Shown here: one piece after another, positions 8,542 through 16,603 of the stretch
Position numbering within the stretch: position 1 is the stretch's first letter
Layout: each line of letters opens with the position of its first letter
From: JAAYJR01 sp964545315
GTDB lineage: Bacteria; Bacteroidota; Bacteroidia; Bacteroidales; Prolixibacteraceae
Assembly: GCA_964545315.1 (NCBI GenBank)
Contig: CAZJGI010000050.1
Location: forward strand, 1-23,311
DNA length: 23,311 bases
Direction of reading: 5' to 3'
Program-made: the position numbers and the translations under genes
Notes under the pieces: generated by a model
Told to the model about the DNA's origin: nothing
The model's database searches: none
The model's input: only the letters and a program-made list of their open reading frames with translations

Positions 8542-9876
8542 ATGGCAGGGGTAATTGAAAGATATAAATATAACATTTCCAGTGGAGTTGAAGCAATTTT
8601 TGCCAACAGGGTAAAATCATTTCTTACTGCATTAGGTATTATTTTCGGAGTTGCTGCAGTTATAAGCATGCTGGCAATAGGGAATGGTGCTGAACAGGAA
8701 ATACTGGAACAGATAAAAATGGTCGGGGTTAATAATATTATAATCACACCAACCGAAAATGTAGTAGATACAGAAGCAGAACAGGTTGCAGAAGATGAGG
8801 AGCAGATAAGCACAAAGAAATTCTCCAGAGGATTAACTCTCCTGGATGCAAGTTCTATAACAGAAGTAATACCGACAGTAAATAAAGTCTGCCCTGTTAT
8901 TAGTTTCAATTATCCGGCAATTTTAAATGGGAAAAGCAAACCGATAGTACTTGAAGGAATTAATAATAATTATTTTGAGCTTTTTAATATATCGCTGCAA
9001 AGCGGAGTGCATTTTAATGAAAGCCAGCTGGAAAGCGGATATCCTGTCTGCATAATCGGTGATAACATAAACAACCTGTTCTTTAACCATGAAGATCCTT
9101 TGGGAAAGTATATTAAATGCGGACAAATATGGTTGCAGGTAATCGGGGTGGTTGAGCGAAGGGATTTCACCGCATCAGCATCAGATGAATTAGGTATCAG
9201 CAGTACCGACAATAAAATCTTTATTCCGGCCAAAACAATGCTGATGAGGTTTAAAAACCGTGCATTATTAAGAGCCGACGAGATTGCTGCAATCTCATCC
9301 GGGGGAAGCAATAACCAAAAAGAAAATCTAAATCAGCTGGATAAAATAATAGTACAGGTCAAAGAAACTGAATACCTGAGCAGTACGGCAGAAATAATAA
9401 CACGGATGCTGATCAGAAGGCATAATGATTTGTATGACTTTGAAGTAACAATTCCGGAACTGTTACTTAAACAGCAGCAGAGAACTAAAAACATTTTTAA
9501 TATTGTACTGGGAGTAATTGCAGGCATATCACTGATTGTTGGAGGGATAGGAATTATGAATATCATGCTTGCATCAGTGATGGAAAGAATTCGTGAAATT
9601 GGATTGAGACAAGCTATTGGCGCTTCAAGAAAAGATATAATCGTTCAATTTTTATCTGAGTCAACCCTGATAAGTGTTACAGGTGGAATACTGGGGATAA
9701 TCCTGGGAGTTGTGTTGTCAAGGATCATTATGGTTGTTTTCGACATAAAAACTATAATATCTGTCTTTTCAATATTTATCTCTTTTGGCGTATCTGTTTT
9801 GATCGGAATTACCTTTGGATATATACCCGCCAAAAGGGCATCCGATCAGGATCCTGTTGACTCGCTTAGAAATTAA
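8542..9876 (+). CDS. MacB-type ABC transporter permease (FtsX fold), no ATPase domain
   Basis: This 444-residue protein has the MacB membrane layout. The first membrane helix (about 27-47, in TALGIIFGVAAVISMLAIG) is followed by a large periplasmic MacB_PCD-type domain (about 50-315). Three C-terminal helices lie at about 321-345, 370-392 and 403-430. The signature MERIREIGLRQAIGASRKDI lies just after the second helix. Canonical MacB carries an N-terminal ATPase fused to this module; here it is absent, so a separate ATPase is required. The best candidate is the protein encoded at 12619-13320. An acidic low-complexity stretch (about 72-92) sits early in the periplasmic domain. It is the second gene of the export operon; the TolC-like gene starts 16 bp later. 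Exported substrate unknown: antibiotics, peptides, lipids or proteins are all transported by relatives. Confidence 0.9.
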   Translation: MAGVIERYKYNISSGVEAIFANRVKSFLTALGIIFGVAAVISMLAIGNGAEQEILEQIKMVGVNNIIITPTENVVDTEAEQVAEDEEQISTKKFSRGLTLLDASSITEVIPTVNKVCPVISFNYPAILNGKSKPIVLEGINNNYFELFNISLQSGVHFNESQLESGYPVCIIGDNINNLFFNHEDPLGKYIKCGQIWLQVIGVVERRDFTASASDELGISSTDNKIFIPAKTMLMRFKNRALLRADEIAAISSGGSNNQKENLNQLDKIIVQVKETEYLSSTAEIITRMLIRRHNDLYDFEVTIPELLLKQQQRTKNIFNIVLGVIAGISLIVGGIGIMNIMLASVMERIREIGLRQAIGASRKDIIVQFLSESTLISVTGGILGIILGVVLSRIIMVVFDIKTIISVFSIFISFGVSVLIGITFGYIPAKRASDQDPVDSLRN

Positions 9877-9892
9877 TTCAAAATTTTAAACT

Positions 9893-11377
9893 ATGAGGAT
9901 CAAACACATAATCATCTTTGTATTTATGCTTCCGGCATTAATAGCCGGTTCACAAGACATAAAACAGCTTACCCTTGAAGATGTGATTGACATAGCATCC
10001 AGACAATCACTTGATGCATTCAGAAACAAAAATATGTATCTGGCAAGTTATTGGGAATTCAGATATTTTAGGGCAGACAGGTTGCCTACCCTTTCCGTTG
10101 AGGCTACTCCTTTTGATTATAACCGTTCAATGCAAAAAGTTTATAATTACGATGAAAACAGAGATGAGTATAAATCCCGGGAAGACCTTAGTTCAGAAGT
10201 AGCTTTACTGTTAAACCAGAATATAGGATTAACGGGAGGGCGGATTTTTGCACGGTCAGAATTAAATATGTCTGAAAAACTTGGACAAGACAGATTATCA
10301 TCATTTTCTTCAACACCCTTTAGCCTGGGTTATACCCAGAACATAAACGGATATAACAATTTAAAATGGACAGCAAAAATTGAACCATTGAAATTTGAGA
10401 AGGCTAAGAAAAATTTCATCCAGGCTAAAGAGGAATTAGCTATAAAGGCGACACGACGATTCTTTGATTTGGTGGATGCTCAGATTGAGGTCAATATTGC
10501 TACAACAAATCTTGCTAATGCTGACACATTATACAAAATTGGCACCGGAAGATTTCAGGTGGGTACAGTAACTCAGGATGAACTATTGAACCTTGAACTG
10601 GGTTTTATGAATGCACAACTCGCTCTTACCCGTGCTAAGCTTGGGTTGGAAAGAGCCCGTGCGCAACTTAATTCATTTCTGGGTTATGATAAAAACACAA
10701 GAATAGAATGCATTGTCCCAAATGAATTGCCTGATATGCAGATAAAAGCAGACGAAGCTATTGCCTCAGCTTTTCAAAATAACCCGGAAATGATAAACCA
10801 GCAGCAAAGATTGATCGAAGAAGACCGCAAGGTAAAACAGGCCAAGTCGCAATCCGGTATAAATGGAGATTTATATGCTCTTTATGGACTGAACCAAAAT
10901 GCCGAAGAATTAGGAATGGTGTATAAAAATCCCCTCGACAGACAAAGACTCCGCGTTGGAGTGAATATTCCTATCCTCGATTGGGGGAGAAGAAAAGGAA
11001 GACTGGAAATGGCAGAATCTAACAGGGAAGTGGTACGTATAAGCATCAATCAGGAAAAAATTGACTTTGAACAAAACATTATTATGAATGTTATGGAATT
11101 TAATCTACAGGCAGATCAGGTTCTGAGCAGGGCAAAAGCTGATACGATTGCGCAATTAGGCTATGATGTTACTCAACAAAGATTCCTTATTGGTAAAGTA
11201 GATGTTACAAAATTAAACCTTGCACGTAATGACCAGGAAACTGCAAGACGTGCTTATATTAATGCATTAAGATCATTTTGGAATTACTATTTCACAATAC
11301 GGCAGTTAACCCTCTATGATTTTGAAAGGAAGATTTCATTATCAGAAGATTTTAACAGACTGGTAAACACTTATTAA
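9893..11377 (+). CDS. TolC-family outer membrane efflux channel
   Basis: This 494-residue protein starts with a signal peptide (about 1-19). It continues with KQLTLEDVIDIASRQSL (about 24-40), the usual opening of OEP-fold channels. The two tandem outer-membrane-efflux repeats are each rich in long amphipathic helices. The segment FQVGTVTQDELLNLELGF (about 221-238) in repeat 1 and LIGKVDVTKLNLARNDQE (about 433-450) in repeat 2 are the equivalent conserved helix turns. It would form the trimeric outer-membrane duct of the exporter. It sits between the permease (16 bp upstream) and the second adaptor (7 bp downstream), so translation is probably coupled. Confidence 0.9.
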   Translation: MRIKHIIIFVFMLPALIAGSQDIKQLTLEDVIDIASRQSLDAFRNKNMYLASYWEFRYFRADRLPTLSVEATPFDYNRSMQKVYNYDENRDEYKSREDLSSEVALLLNQNIGLTGGRIFARSELNMSEKLGQDRLSSFSSTPFSLGYTQNINGYNNLKWTAKIEPLKFEKAKKNFIQAKEELAIKATRRFFDLVDAQIEVNIATTNLANADTLYKIGTGRFQVGTVTQDELLNLELGFMNAQLALTRAKLGLERARAQLNSFLGYDKNTRIECIVPNELPDMQIKADEAIASAFQNNPEMINQQQRLIEEDRKVKQAKSQSGINGDLYALYGLNQNAEELGMVYKNPLDRQRLRVGVNIPILDWGRRKGRLEMAESNREVVRISINQEKIDFEQNIIMNVMEFNLQADQVLSRAKADTIAQLGYDVTQQRFLIGKVDVTKLNLARNDQETARRAYINALRSFWNYYFTIRQLTLYDFERKISLSEDFNRLVNTY

Positions 11378-11384
11378 TTAATTC

Positions 11385-12635
11385 ATGTCATTAAAAAAGA
11401 AAAGTCTAATTGGAATTATTGCTGCATCAGTTGTTGTTGTTGTTATAGCTGTGCTTGGAGGAAAAACTCTTACCGGCATTAAAGCATATACTGTTGAAAA
11501 GACGACATTTGAATCAGTTGTTACTGTCAAAGGAGAAATACATGGTAAAAACTCCCTGGTTATTGCTCTGCCTGAAGACCTGAAAAACCGCGACCTGAGA
11601 ATTAATGAATTCAAAATAAAAGACCTGATCCAGGAGGGCACCATAGTTGAAAAAGGTGATTGGGTGGCAACACTTGACATTGAAAATATAACACAGCAAA
11701 TTCAGTCTAATAATGACGATATTGAAAGGCATCGTATTGAACTTAATGATACAAAAATTGATTCTGCAATACAACTAAAACAGTTAAGAGAAGAGATAGC
11801 AGAATTTAAATTTGACCTTCAATATAGGGAATTGGAAAAGGAACAGGCAAAATATGAGTCACCCGCCTACCAGAGAAAAGTTAATGTTGCCTATAATAAA
11901 ACCCTTCGCCAAATGGATAAAAAAATGCGGGATTATGAATTAAGGAAAATGCATCTAAGGATTAGAACACAAAGAATTGAAGACCACTATAACTGGCATC
12001 TCTTACGTGATTCTTTGTTAAAAAAAGCCGTTATTGCAGCGGAGATACTGGCACCAGAGAAAGGAATGGTTATTTATGGAAGACTTTGGGGAGGCAGAAA
12101 AATGAGAATTGGAGATAATATAAGTCCCTGGCACCCCACAATAGCTACCCTGCCCGATCTATCACTCTTAATATCTGAAACTTATGTGGAAGAGATACAT
12201 ATCACTAAGATAAATCTTGGAGACAGCGTTAAAATTTCTGTAGATGCACTACCTGGGAAAATATACAACGGCATAATATATAAAATTGCAAATATAGGCC
12301 AGGAATTGCCCGGATTCGAATCAAAAGTGTTTAACGTCTTAATTGAGCTGATCGATAAAGACAGTGAGCTGAAACCTGCAATGACATCAAATAATAATAT
12401 CATAATTGAAAAAATTCCCGATGTGATCTCTGTTCCGAGAGAGTGTCTTTTTTCAGATAACTCATCATATTATGTCTATATAAGAAAAGCAGGTAAAGTA
12501 TACAAACAAGCAGTGGTTCCCGGACCGGAAAATGAAAAAGAGGTCATAATAAAATCAGGCCTTGAAATAAAAGATAAAGTATTAATGGCAGAGCCGGAAC
12601 ACTTCGAAGAAGAAATAGTCAGTACACAGGGTTAG
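11385..12635 (+). CDS. HlyD/MacA-type periplasmic adaptor (adaptor 2)
   Basis: This 416-residue protein has an N-terminal membrane anchor (about 7-25), lipoyl/barrel segments (about 30-95), a coiled-coil hairpin (about 98-210), and a second lipoyl half starting near APEKGMVIYG. The barrel and membrane-proximal domain contain ALPGKIYNG and SVPRECLF. It is the fourth gene of the export operon and resembles adaptor 1 along its length, although the two are clearly diverged and this one lacks the charged C-terminal tail. Two different adaptors in one operon suggest a hetero-oligomeric adaptor ring or two alternative partners. Its 3' end overlaps the 3' end of the ATPase gene on the opposite strand by 17 bp. 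Confidence 0.87.
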   Translation: MSLKKKSLIGIIAASVVVVVIAVLGGKTLTGIKAYTVEKTTFESVVTVKGEIHGKNSLVIALPEDLKNRDLRINEFKIKDLIQEGTIVEKGDWVATLDIENITQQIQSNNDDIERHRIELNDTKIDSAIQLKQLREEIAEFKFDLQYRELEKEQAKYESPAYQRKVNVAYNKTLRQMDKKMRDYELRKMHLRIRTQRIEDHYNWHLLRDSLLKKAVIAAEILAPEKGMVIYGRLWGGRKMRIGDNISPWHPTIATLPDLSLLISETYVEEIHITKINLGDSVKISVDALPGKIYNGIIYKIANIGQELPGFESKVFNVLIELIDKDSELKPAMTSNNNIIIEKIPDVISVPRECLFSDNSSYYVYIRKAGKVYKQAVVPGPENEKEVIIKSGLEIKDKVLMAEPEHFEEEIVSTQG

Positions 12636-13320
12636 GATTGAGTGTATCTGATTCTATATTTCCATCTTTCAACCTGACTATCCGATAAGCATGTTTAGCT
12701 ATATCTTCTTCATGAGTCACCATAATAAGAGTATTACCCATTTTGTGAATATCAGCAAATAGCTTCATTATCTCTTCGGAGATCACTGAATCAAGGTTGC
12801 CTGTAGGTTCATCTGCCAGTAATAAGGAGGGATTGTTGACTAGGGCTCTTGCTATTGCCACACGCTGCCTCTGCCCTCCGGAAAGTTCATTAGGCTTGTG
12901 ACTCATCCTGTCGTTTAGCCCCACATTAGTAAGAATATCAGTAGCCCGCTTTTTCCGGACATCTTTTGCAATACCTGCATATACCAGGGGGAGCATAACA
13001 TTCTCCAGGGCAGTACTTCTTTGCAGTAAATTAAATACCTGAAAAACAAATCCTATTTCAGCATTCCTTATCCTGGCAAGCTGATAGTCTGACAAATGGC
13101 TAACGTTTTGATTGTTTAAAATATATGTCCCATCAGTTGGCGTGTCAAGACACCCTATAATATTCATCAGTGTTGACTTACCGGAGCCTGAAGCCCCCAT
13201 AATAGCTACATATTCACCTTTATATATATCGAGAGAAACTGAGCGCAATGCTCTGACTACCTGTGTACCTATTTTATAATTTTTGGTGATATTTTCTAAA
13301 TGAATTATTTTTTGCTTCAT
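12619..13320 (-). CDS. ABC transporter ATPase, LolD/MacB type
   Basis: This 233-residue nucleotide-binding protein is complete. Walker A is GASGSGKST (42-50), the Q-loop Gln is at 94, the signature LSGGQ is at 146-150, Walker B is LLLADE (166-171) followed by the D-loop GNLD, and the switch His is at 203 (VTHE). The sequence style (MGASGSGKSTLMNIIGCLD) is that of the MacB/LolD/FtsE group, which powers FtsX-fold permeases by mechanotransmission. It is the natural energy source for the ATPase-less permease at 8542-9876, yet it is encoded on the opposite strand. It follows the Rnk-like gene by 25 bp and is probably cotranscribed with it. The coding sequences of this gene and adaptor 2 overlap tail to tail at 12619-12635. 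Confidence 0.93.
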   Translation of the reverse strand: MKQKIIHLENITKNYKIGTQVVRALRSVSLDIYKGEYVAIMGASGSGKSTLMNIIGCLDTPTDGTYILNNQNVSHLSDYQLARIRNAEIGFVFQVFNLLQRSTALENVMLPLVYAGIAKDVRKKRATDILTNVGLNDRMSHKPNELSGGQRQRVAIARALVNNPSLLLADEPTGNLDSVISEEIMKLFADIHKMGNTLIMVTHEEDIAKHAYRIVRLKDGNIESDTLNPNPVY

Positions 13321-13345
13321 AAATATTCAGACCTTTCCCGGGTAA

Positions 13346-13756
13346 TTACAGACTGTAATCCCCGGCAGCTTCGGGTTGATAAATTATTTCGTCAATTCGC
13401 ATCTTTGTAAGTCCGGCAGGAACTATCCACTCTATCTCCTCTCCAACTTTATACCCTATAAGTGCAGTGGCGATCGGCGAAAAAATTGATATCTTGTTCT
13501 CTTTCAGATTTGCCTGATCCGGATAAACAATTTGAAACTGAATCTGCTTATTACTATTTAAAAAACTGATCCTTACAATTGAATTCATTGTAATTACATT
13601 GGATGGAATAGCTTCCGGCGGCAAAATTTCTGCCGTTTCCAACTCATTTAATAAAACTTCAGCATCTTTTTTACTTATCGACTGAAATTGTAAAGCATCA
13701 TGTATGCATTTCTTTATTCGTGCATAGTCAAGCCTGTTAATAATAATCTTTTCCAT
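13346..13756 (-). CDS. Rnk/GreA-GreB family transcription factor
   Basis: At 136 residues it has the length of Rnk-type proteins. It has a short N-terminal helical region (about 1-50) rather than the long GreA coiled coil. A C-terminal FKBP-like GreA/GreB domain (about 55-130) follows, with the segment SPIATALIGYKVGEEIEW (about 93-110) typical of that domain. Relatives bind RNA polymerase in its secondary channel. Which effect this one has (elongation, or competition with Gre/DksA) cannot be read here. It is the first gene of a two-gene minus-strand unit with the ABC ATPase and has a perfect -7 box immediately upstream. Confidence 0.85.
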   Translation of the reverse strand: MEKIIINRLDYARIKKCIHDALQFQSISKKDAEVLLNELETAEILPPEAIPSNVITMNSIVRISFLNSNKQIQFQIVYPDQANLKENKISIFSPIATALIGYKVGEEIEWIVPAGLTKMRIDEIIYQPEAAGDYSL

Positions 13757-13771
13757 AACAAAAAACTATTT

Positions 13772-13779
13772 CGCAAATA
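13772..13779 (-). promoter_or_regulatory. Candidate -7 promoter box for the Rnk-ATPase unit
   Basis: The minus strand reads TATATTTG, a perfect TAnnTTTG match, ending 15 bp before the start codon at 13756. This predicts a very short leader. Through read-through it would also drive the exporter ATPase. Confidence 0.5.
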
Positions 13780-13855
13780 TACCCAAAAAATTACAATAAA
13801 AATTTTCTTCAAAATACTGAATATAAAAGGGGGATTATTTTCTTCTGCTTTTTTA

Positions 13856-14059
13856 CTATGATTTCTTACGATTAAGTAAAATATAAATTATTGGCAGAAT
13901 ACCTATTGTATTAAAAATTACAATACAAATAAACCATACCAAATGATTATTTCTGGCTGCTCTCCATAGTGCAATTAATTTCCAAACACTGTCCCAGATA
14001 ACCAGTACCAAAATTAAAGGCAGGAGCCATGGCATTGCAGAAAAAATTGGTTGTTCCAT
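13856..14059 (-). CDS. Small two-helix membrane protein (DUF5652-like)
   Basis: This 67-residue protein has two hydrophobic segments (about 9-30 and 40-61) separated by a short basic turn containing ALWRAARNNH. It ends in a positively charged tail (NRKKS). The pattern VWKLIALWRAARNN followed by WF and GILPIIYI resembles the small DUF5652 family found in many Bacteroidota. Function unknown. The positive-inside rule places both ends and the loop ambiguously. It is transcribed away from the symporter gene, with its own -7 candidate at 14100-14107. Confidence 0.65.
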   Translation of the reverse strand: MEQPIFSAMPWLLPLILVLVIWDSVWKLIALWRAARNNHLVWFICIVIFNTIGILPIIYILLNRKKS

Positions 14060-14099
14060 TTTATTTTTATATTTGAAGAGTTATTTTTAAAAATATTAT

Positions 14100-14107
14100 C
14101 AAAAATA
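14100..14107 (-). promoter_or_regulatory. Candidate -7 promoter box for the small membrane protein
   Basis: The minus strand reads TATTTTTG, a perfect match to TAnnTTTG, ending 40 bp before the start codon at 14059. The region is very AT-rich, so chance matches are possible. Confidence 0.35.
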
Positions 14108-14153
14108 GATAATAAATTTCATTAAATAAAGTACAAAAAATCTATCTGTATAA

Positions 14154-14161
14154 TATATTTG
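14154..14161 (+). promoter_or_regulatory. Candidate -7 promoter box for the DASS symporter
   Basis: TATATTTG matches TAnnTTTG perfectly and ends 28 bp before the ATG at 14190, giving a leader of about 20 nt. Together with the box at 14100-14107 on the other strand it forms a compact divergent promoter region. Confidence 0.45.
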
Positions 14162-14189
14162 GGATTTATAAAACTTTTACTTGCTCTTT

Positions 14190-15725
14190 ATGTCAAAACC
14201 AATAAGAAAAAAAAGATTAAATTTCCAGAATGCTGCATTAATTATAGGGCCATTAGTCAGTTTGACCATTATTTTATTTTTTGATCTTGATCCTGAAAAT
14301 AAAAAGGTGACTTATACTTTTGCGATAGCACTGTTAATGGCTGTATGGTGGATCACGGAAGCATTGCCTCTGGCAGCAACCGCTCTTTTACCTGTTGCTC
14401 TTTTCCCCCTTTTCGGGATTGTCGATGGAAAGGCAGTATCATCCATATACATGAATCACATGATCTTTCTCTTTATAGGTGGGTTTCTGATGGCTTTTGC
14501 TATGGAGAGGTGGAATCTGCACAGACGAATTGCTCTTAAAATATTACTGTTATTTGGAATCAGCCCCGGCAGGATATTAATGGGATTTATGCTGGCTACT
14601 GCATTTCTGTCAATGTGGATGTCAAATACTGCAACAACAATGATGATGCTCCCTATCGCATTATCAATGATAATAAAACTTGAAGAAGACCTGGGGGAAC
14701 AAAGTTCCCATCACTATTTTACGGGATTATTGCTGTCAATAGCCTATGCAGCATCAATAGGGGGCATTGCCACACTTGTAGGAACACCGCCAAATCTCTC
14801 ATTCGCACGTATCGCTGCAATCATATTCCCGGATATGCCTGAAATTTCCTTTGCCGACTGGTTCCTGTTTGCAGTCCCTGTTACTTTGCTGATGTTTTTA
14901 GCTGCATGGACAATACTCTATTTTATGTTTCGCCCTGATAATGATTGGAAAAATCTTAATCTCAATAGTTTCAAAAAGGAATATGCCTTACTGGGAAAAC
15001 CCAAACCGGAAGAAAAAATAGTTTTATTCTTATTTGTGCTACTCGCATTTTTGTGGATTTTCAGAGAAGGATTCCATATACAATCAGTAAATATTCCGGG
15101 ATGGGCTGAACTGTTAAATACTCCTTCATATATAAACGATGGAACAGTAGCCATCTTTATAGCCCTGATATTGTTTGTTATACCATCAAAGACTGAAAGG
15201 GGAGAACGTTTAATGAACTGGGAAACAGCCAATAAAATTCCATGGGGAATTGTATTGTTGTTTGGAGGGGGATTCGCGCTTGCACAGGGATTTGTCGATT
15301 CAGGATTGTCAGTCTGGTTTGGGGAACAATTGGCAGGATTATCCGGGATTAATCCTGTTATACTTGTACTTGCGATTGTAACGATGATATCAATTCTTAC
15401 CCAGCTTACATCGAATGTAGCCACTACTGAAATGATACTTCCAATATTGGCAGGACTGGCAGTTACTATTAAAGTTAATCCTTTGCTTTTAATGGTGCCG
15501 GCAACCCTTACAGCTTCCCTTGCATTTATGCTGCCTGTGGCAACTCCTCCCAATGCAATTGTATTCGGGTCTAACCGAATAAAAATAAAAGAAATGATGA
15601 GAGCCGGTTTTCTCCTGAATATCGCAGGTATTATTCTGGCAACACTATTTATGTATATATGGGGTACTGTTGTATTCGGAATTGATGTTCAATCGTTTCC
15701 CGATTGGGCTTTAGGAAAAGGTTAA
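14190..15725 (+). CDS. SLC13/DASS family sodium-coupled anion symporter
   Basis: This 511-residue inner-membrane protein has about eleven hydrophobic segments. The family's first sodium-site hairpin reads SNTATTMMMLP (from Ser145). The second reads SNVATTEMILP (from Ser408), where the classical SNT is SNV. The C-terminal family signature PVATPPNAIVFGS is also clear. Relatives import dicarboxylates (succinate, malate, fumarate), citrate or sulfate with sodium. I chose the ATG at 14190 rather than the in-frame TTG nine bases upstream because it is the stronger codon and still leaves the first helix intact. It stands alone, with its own promoter candidate and 159 bp before the next gene. Confidence 0.92.
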   Translation: MSKPIRKKRLNFQNAALIIGPLVSLTIILFFDLDPENKKVTYTFAIALLMAVWWITEALPLAATALLPVALFPLFGIVDGKAVSSIYMNHMIFLFIGGFLMAFAMERWNLHRRIALKILLLFGISPGRILMGFMLATAFLSMWMSNTATTMMMLPIALSMIIKLEEDLGEQSSHHYFTGLLLSIAYAASIGGIATLVGTPPNLSFARIAAIIFPDMPEISFADWFLFAVPVTLLMFLAAWTILYFMFRPDNDWKNLNLNSFKKEYALLGKPKPEEKIVLFLFVLLAFLWIFREGFHIQSVNIPGWAELLNTPSYINDGTVAIFIALILFVIPSKTERGERLMNWETANKIPWGIVLLFGGGFALAQGFVDSGLSVWFGEQLAGLSGINPVILVLAIVTMISILTQLTSNVATTEMILPILAGLAVTIKVNPLLLMVPATLTASLAFMLPVATPPNAIVFGSNRIKIKEMMRAGFLLNIAGIILATLFMYIWGTVVFGIDVQSFPDWALGKG

Positions 15726-15849
15726 TTTGTTTTTCAAATATGAAAACTCATTTTAATCGGCACTAAACAAATCCATGATTAAAATCATTTAAATCCTCAA
15801 TATATATATTGAAATTGACCCGCATATTTATTGGTAACTAATATATTCT

Positions 15850-15857
15850 TATATTTA
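15850..15857 (+). promoter_or_regulatory. Candidate -7 box for the dodecin-Kbp-HtpX unit
   Basis: TATATTTA matches seven of eight positions of TAnnTTTG, with a TTGG at 15831-15834 as a possible though closely spaced -33 element. It lies 27 bp before the dodecin start codon. Confidence 0.3.
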
Positions 15858-15884
15858 CATATTAATTTATAAAAATTTTATATC

Positions 15885-16088
15885 ATGTCAGTTTTAAAAG
15901 TGATTGAAGTTATGTCATCTTCAAGTGAAAGTTGGGAAGATGCAGTTAAAAATGCAGTCAAATCTGCAGGTAAAACAGTTAAAGAAATTCGTTCTGTATA
16001 TGTTCAGGACCAAAGTGCAGTTGTAAAAAATAACAAGGTAACAGAATTCAGGGTTACATGTAAAATTACTTTTGAAGTAGTTGAGTGA
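15885..16088 (+). CDS. Dodecin family flavin-binding protein
   Basis: This 67-residue protein is the usual dodecin length. The pattern VLKVIEVMSSSSESWEDAVKNAVKSAGKTVK (start region, broken here only by the short segment rule) followed by IRSVYVQDQSAVV and a C-terminal RVTCKITFEV strand matches the beta-alpha-beta-beta dodecin fold. Dodecins form hollow dodecamers that store or buffer flavins in the cytoplasm. It is first in a probable three-gene unit (24 bp to the BON-LysM protein). Confidence 0.92.
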   Translation: MSVLKVIEVMSSSSESWEDAVKNAVKSAGKTVKEIRSVYVQDQSAVVKNNKVTEFRVTCKITFEVVE

Positions 16089-16112
16089 TATTATTAATGC
16101 AAAACAACAATT

Positions 16113-16589
16113 ATGGGATTAATATCTTTTTTAAAAAATGCAGGTTCAAAACTTTTTGGTAAAACAGAAGCTGAAAAAGAACAGGAAAAAGCAGATTTAA
16201 TATTAAATCATATCAAAAGCTATGGATTTAATACTTCAGGATTAAGGGTTTCTGTTGATGATGAAACAGTCATACTGGAGGGAACGGTAGATACATTGGC
16301 TAACAAAAATCGAATTATAGTAAGTGCCGGTAATGTGGAAGGGATTTCAAATGTAGAGGATAAACTTTTGGTAACTGAATTAATAGCAGAAGCTAAGGAG
16401 GAAAAACCTGTTGAACCGGAGAAACAATTTTATACAGTTGTTCCGGGGGATACCCTTTCAAAAATTGCTAAGCAGGTATATGGCAATGCAAATAAATACC
16501 CTGTAATTTTTGAAGCTAATACACCAATGTTAAAGCATCCGGATAAAATTTATCCCGGTCAGGTGTTGGTCATCCCTCCCCTCTCTTAA
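16113..16589 (+). CDS. BON-LysM protein, Kbp/YgaU-like
   Basis: This 158-residue protein combines a BON domain (about 28-92, with the EGTVDTLANKNRII turn) and a C-terminal LysM domain (about 107-156, YTVVPGDTLSKIAKQVYG ... YPGQVLVIP). Domain order and length match Escherichia coli Kbp (YgaU), a cytoplasmic potassium-binding protein of 149 residues. No signal peptide is visible, which supports a cytoplasmic location despite the LysM domain. It lies between dodecin and HtpX genes with short gaps (24 and 14 bp). Confidence 0.88.
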   Translation: MGLISFLKNAGSKLFGKTEAEKEQEKADLILNHIKSYGFNTSGLRVSVDDETVILEGTVDTLANKNRIIVSAGNVEGISNVEDKLLVTELIAEAKEEKPVEPEKQFYTVVPGDTLSKIAKQVYGNANKYPVIFEANTPMLKHPDKIYPGQVLVIPPLS

Positions 16590-16603
16590 AAATAAAATTT
16601 GGT

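Noticed and set aside
14181..14189. In-frame TTG as start of the DASS symporter
   Set aside because: The ATG at 14190 is a stronger start and keeps the full membrane domain. The extra three residues have no support.
14918..15553. Minus-strand 211-codon ORF inside the DASS symporter
   Set aside because: It is a long open frame opposite a clearly conserved membrane protein, with no recognisable domain; a shadow of codon bias.
15775..15788. Palindrome ATGATT-AA-AATCAT after the DASS symporter
   Set aside because: The stem is nearly all A-T and has no proper loop or T-run. It is expected by chance in such AT-rich sequence.
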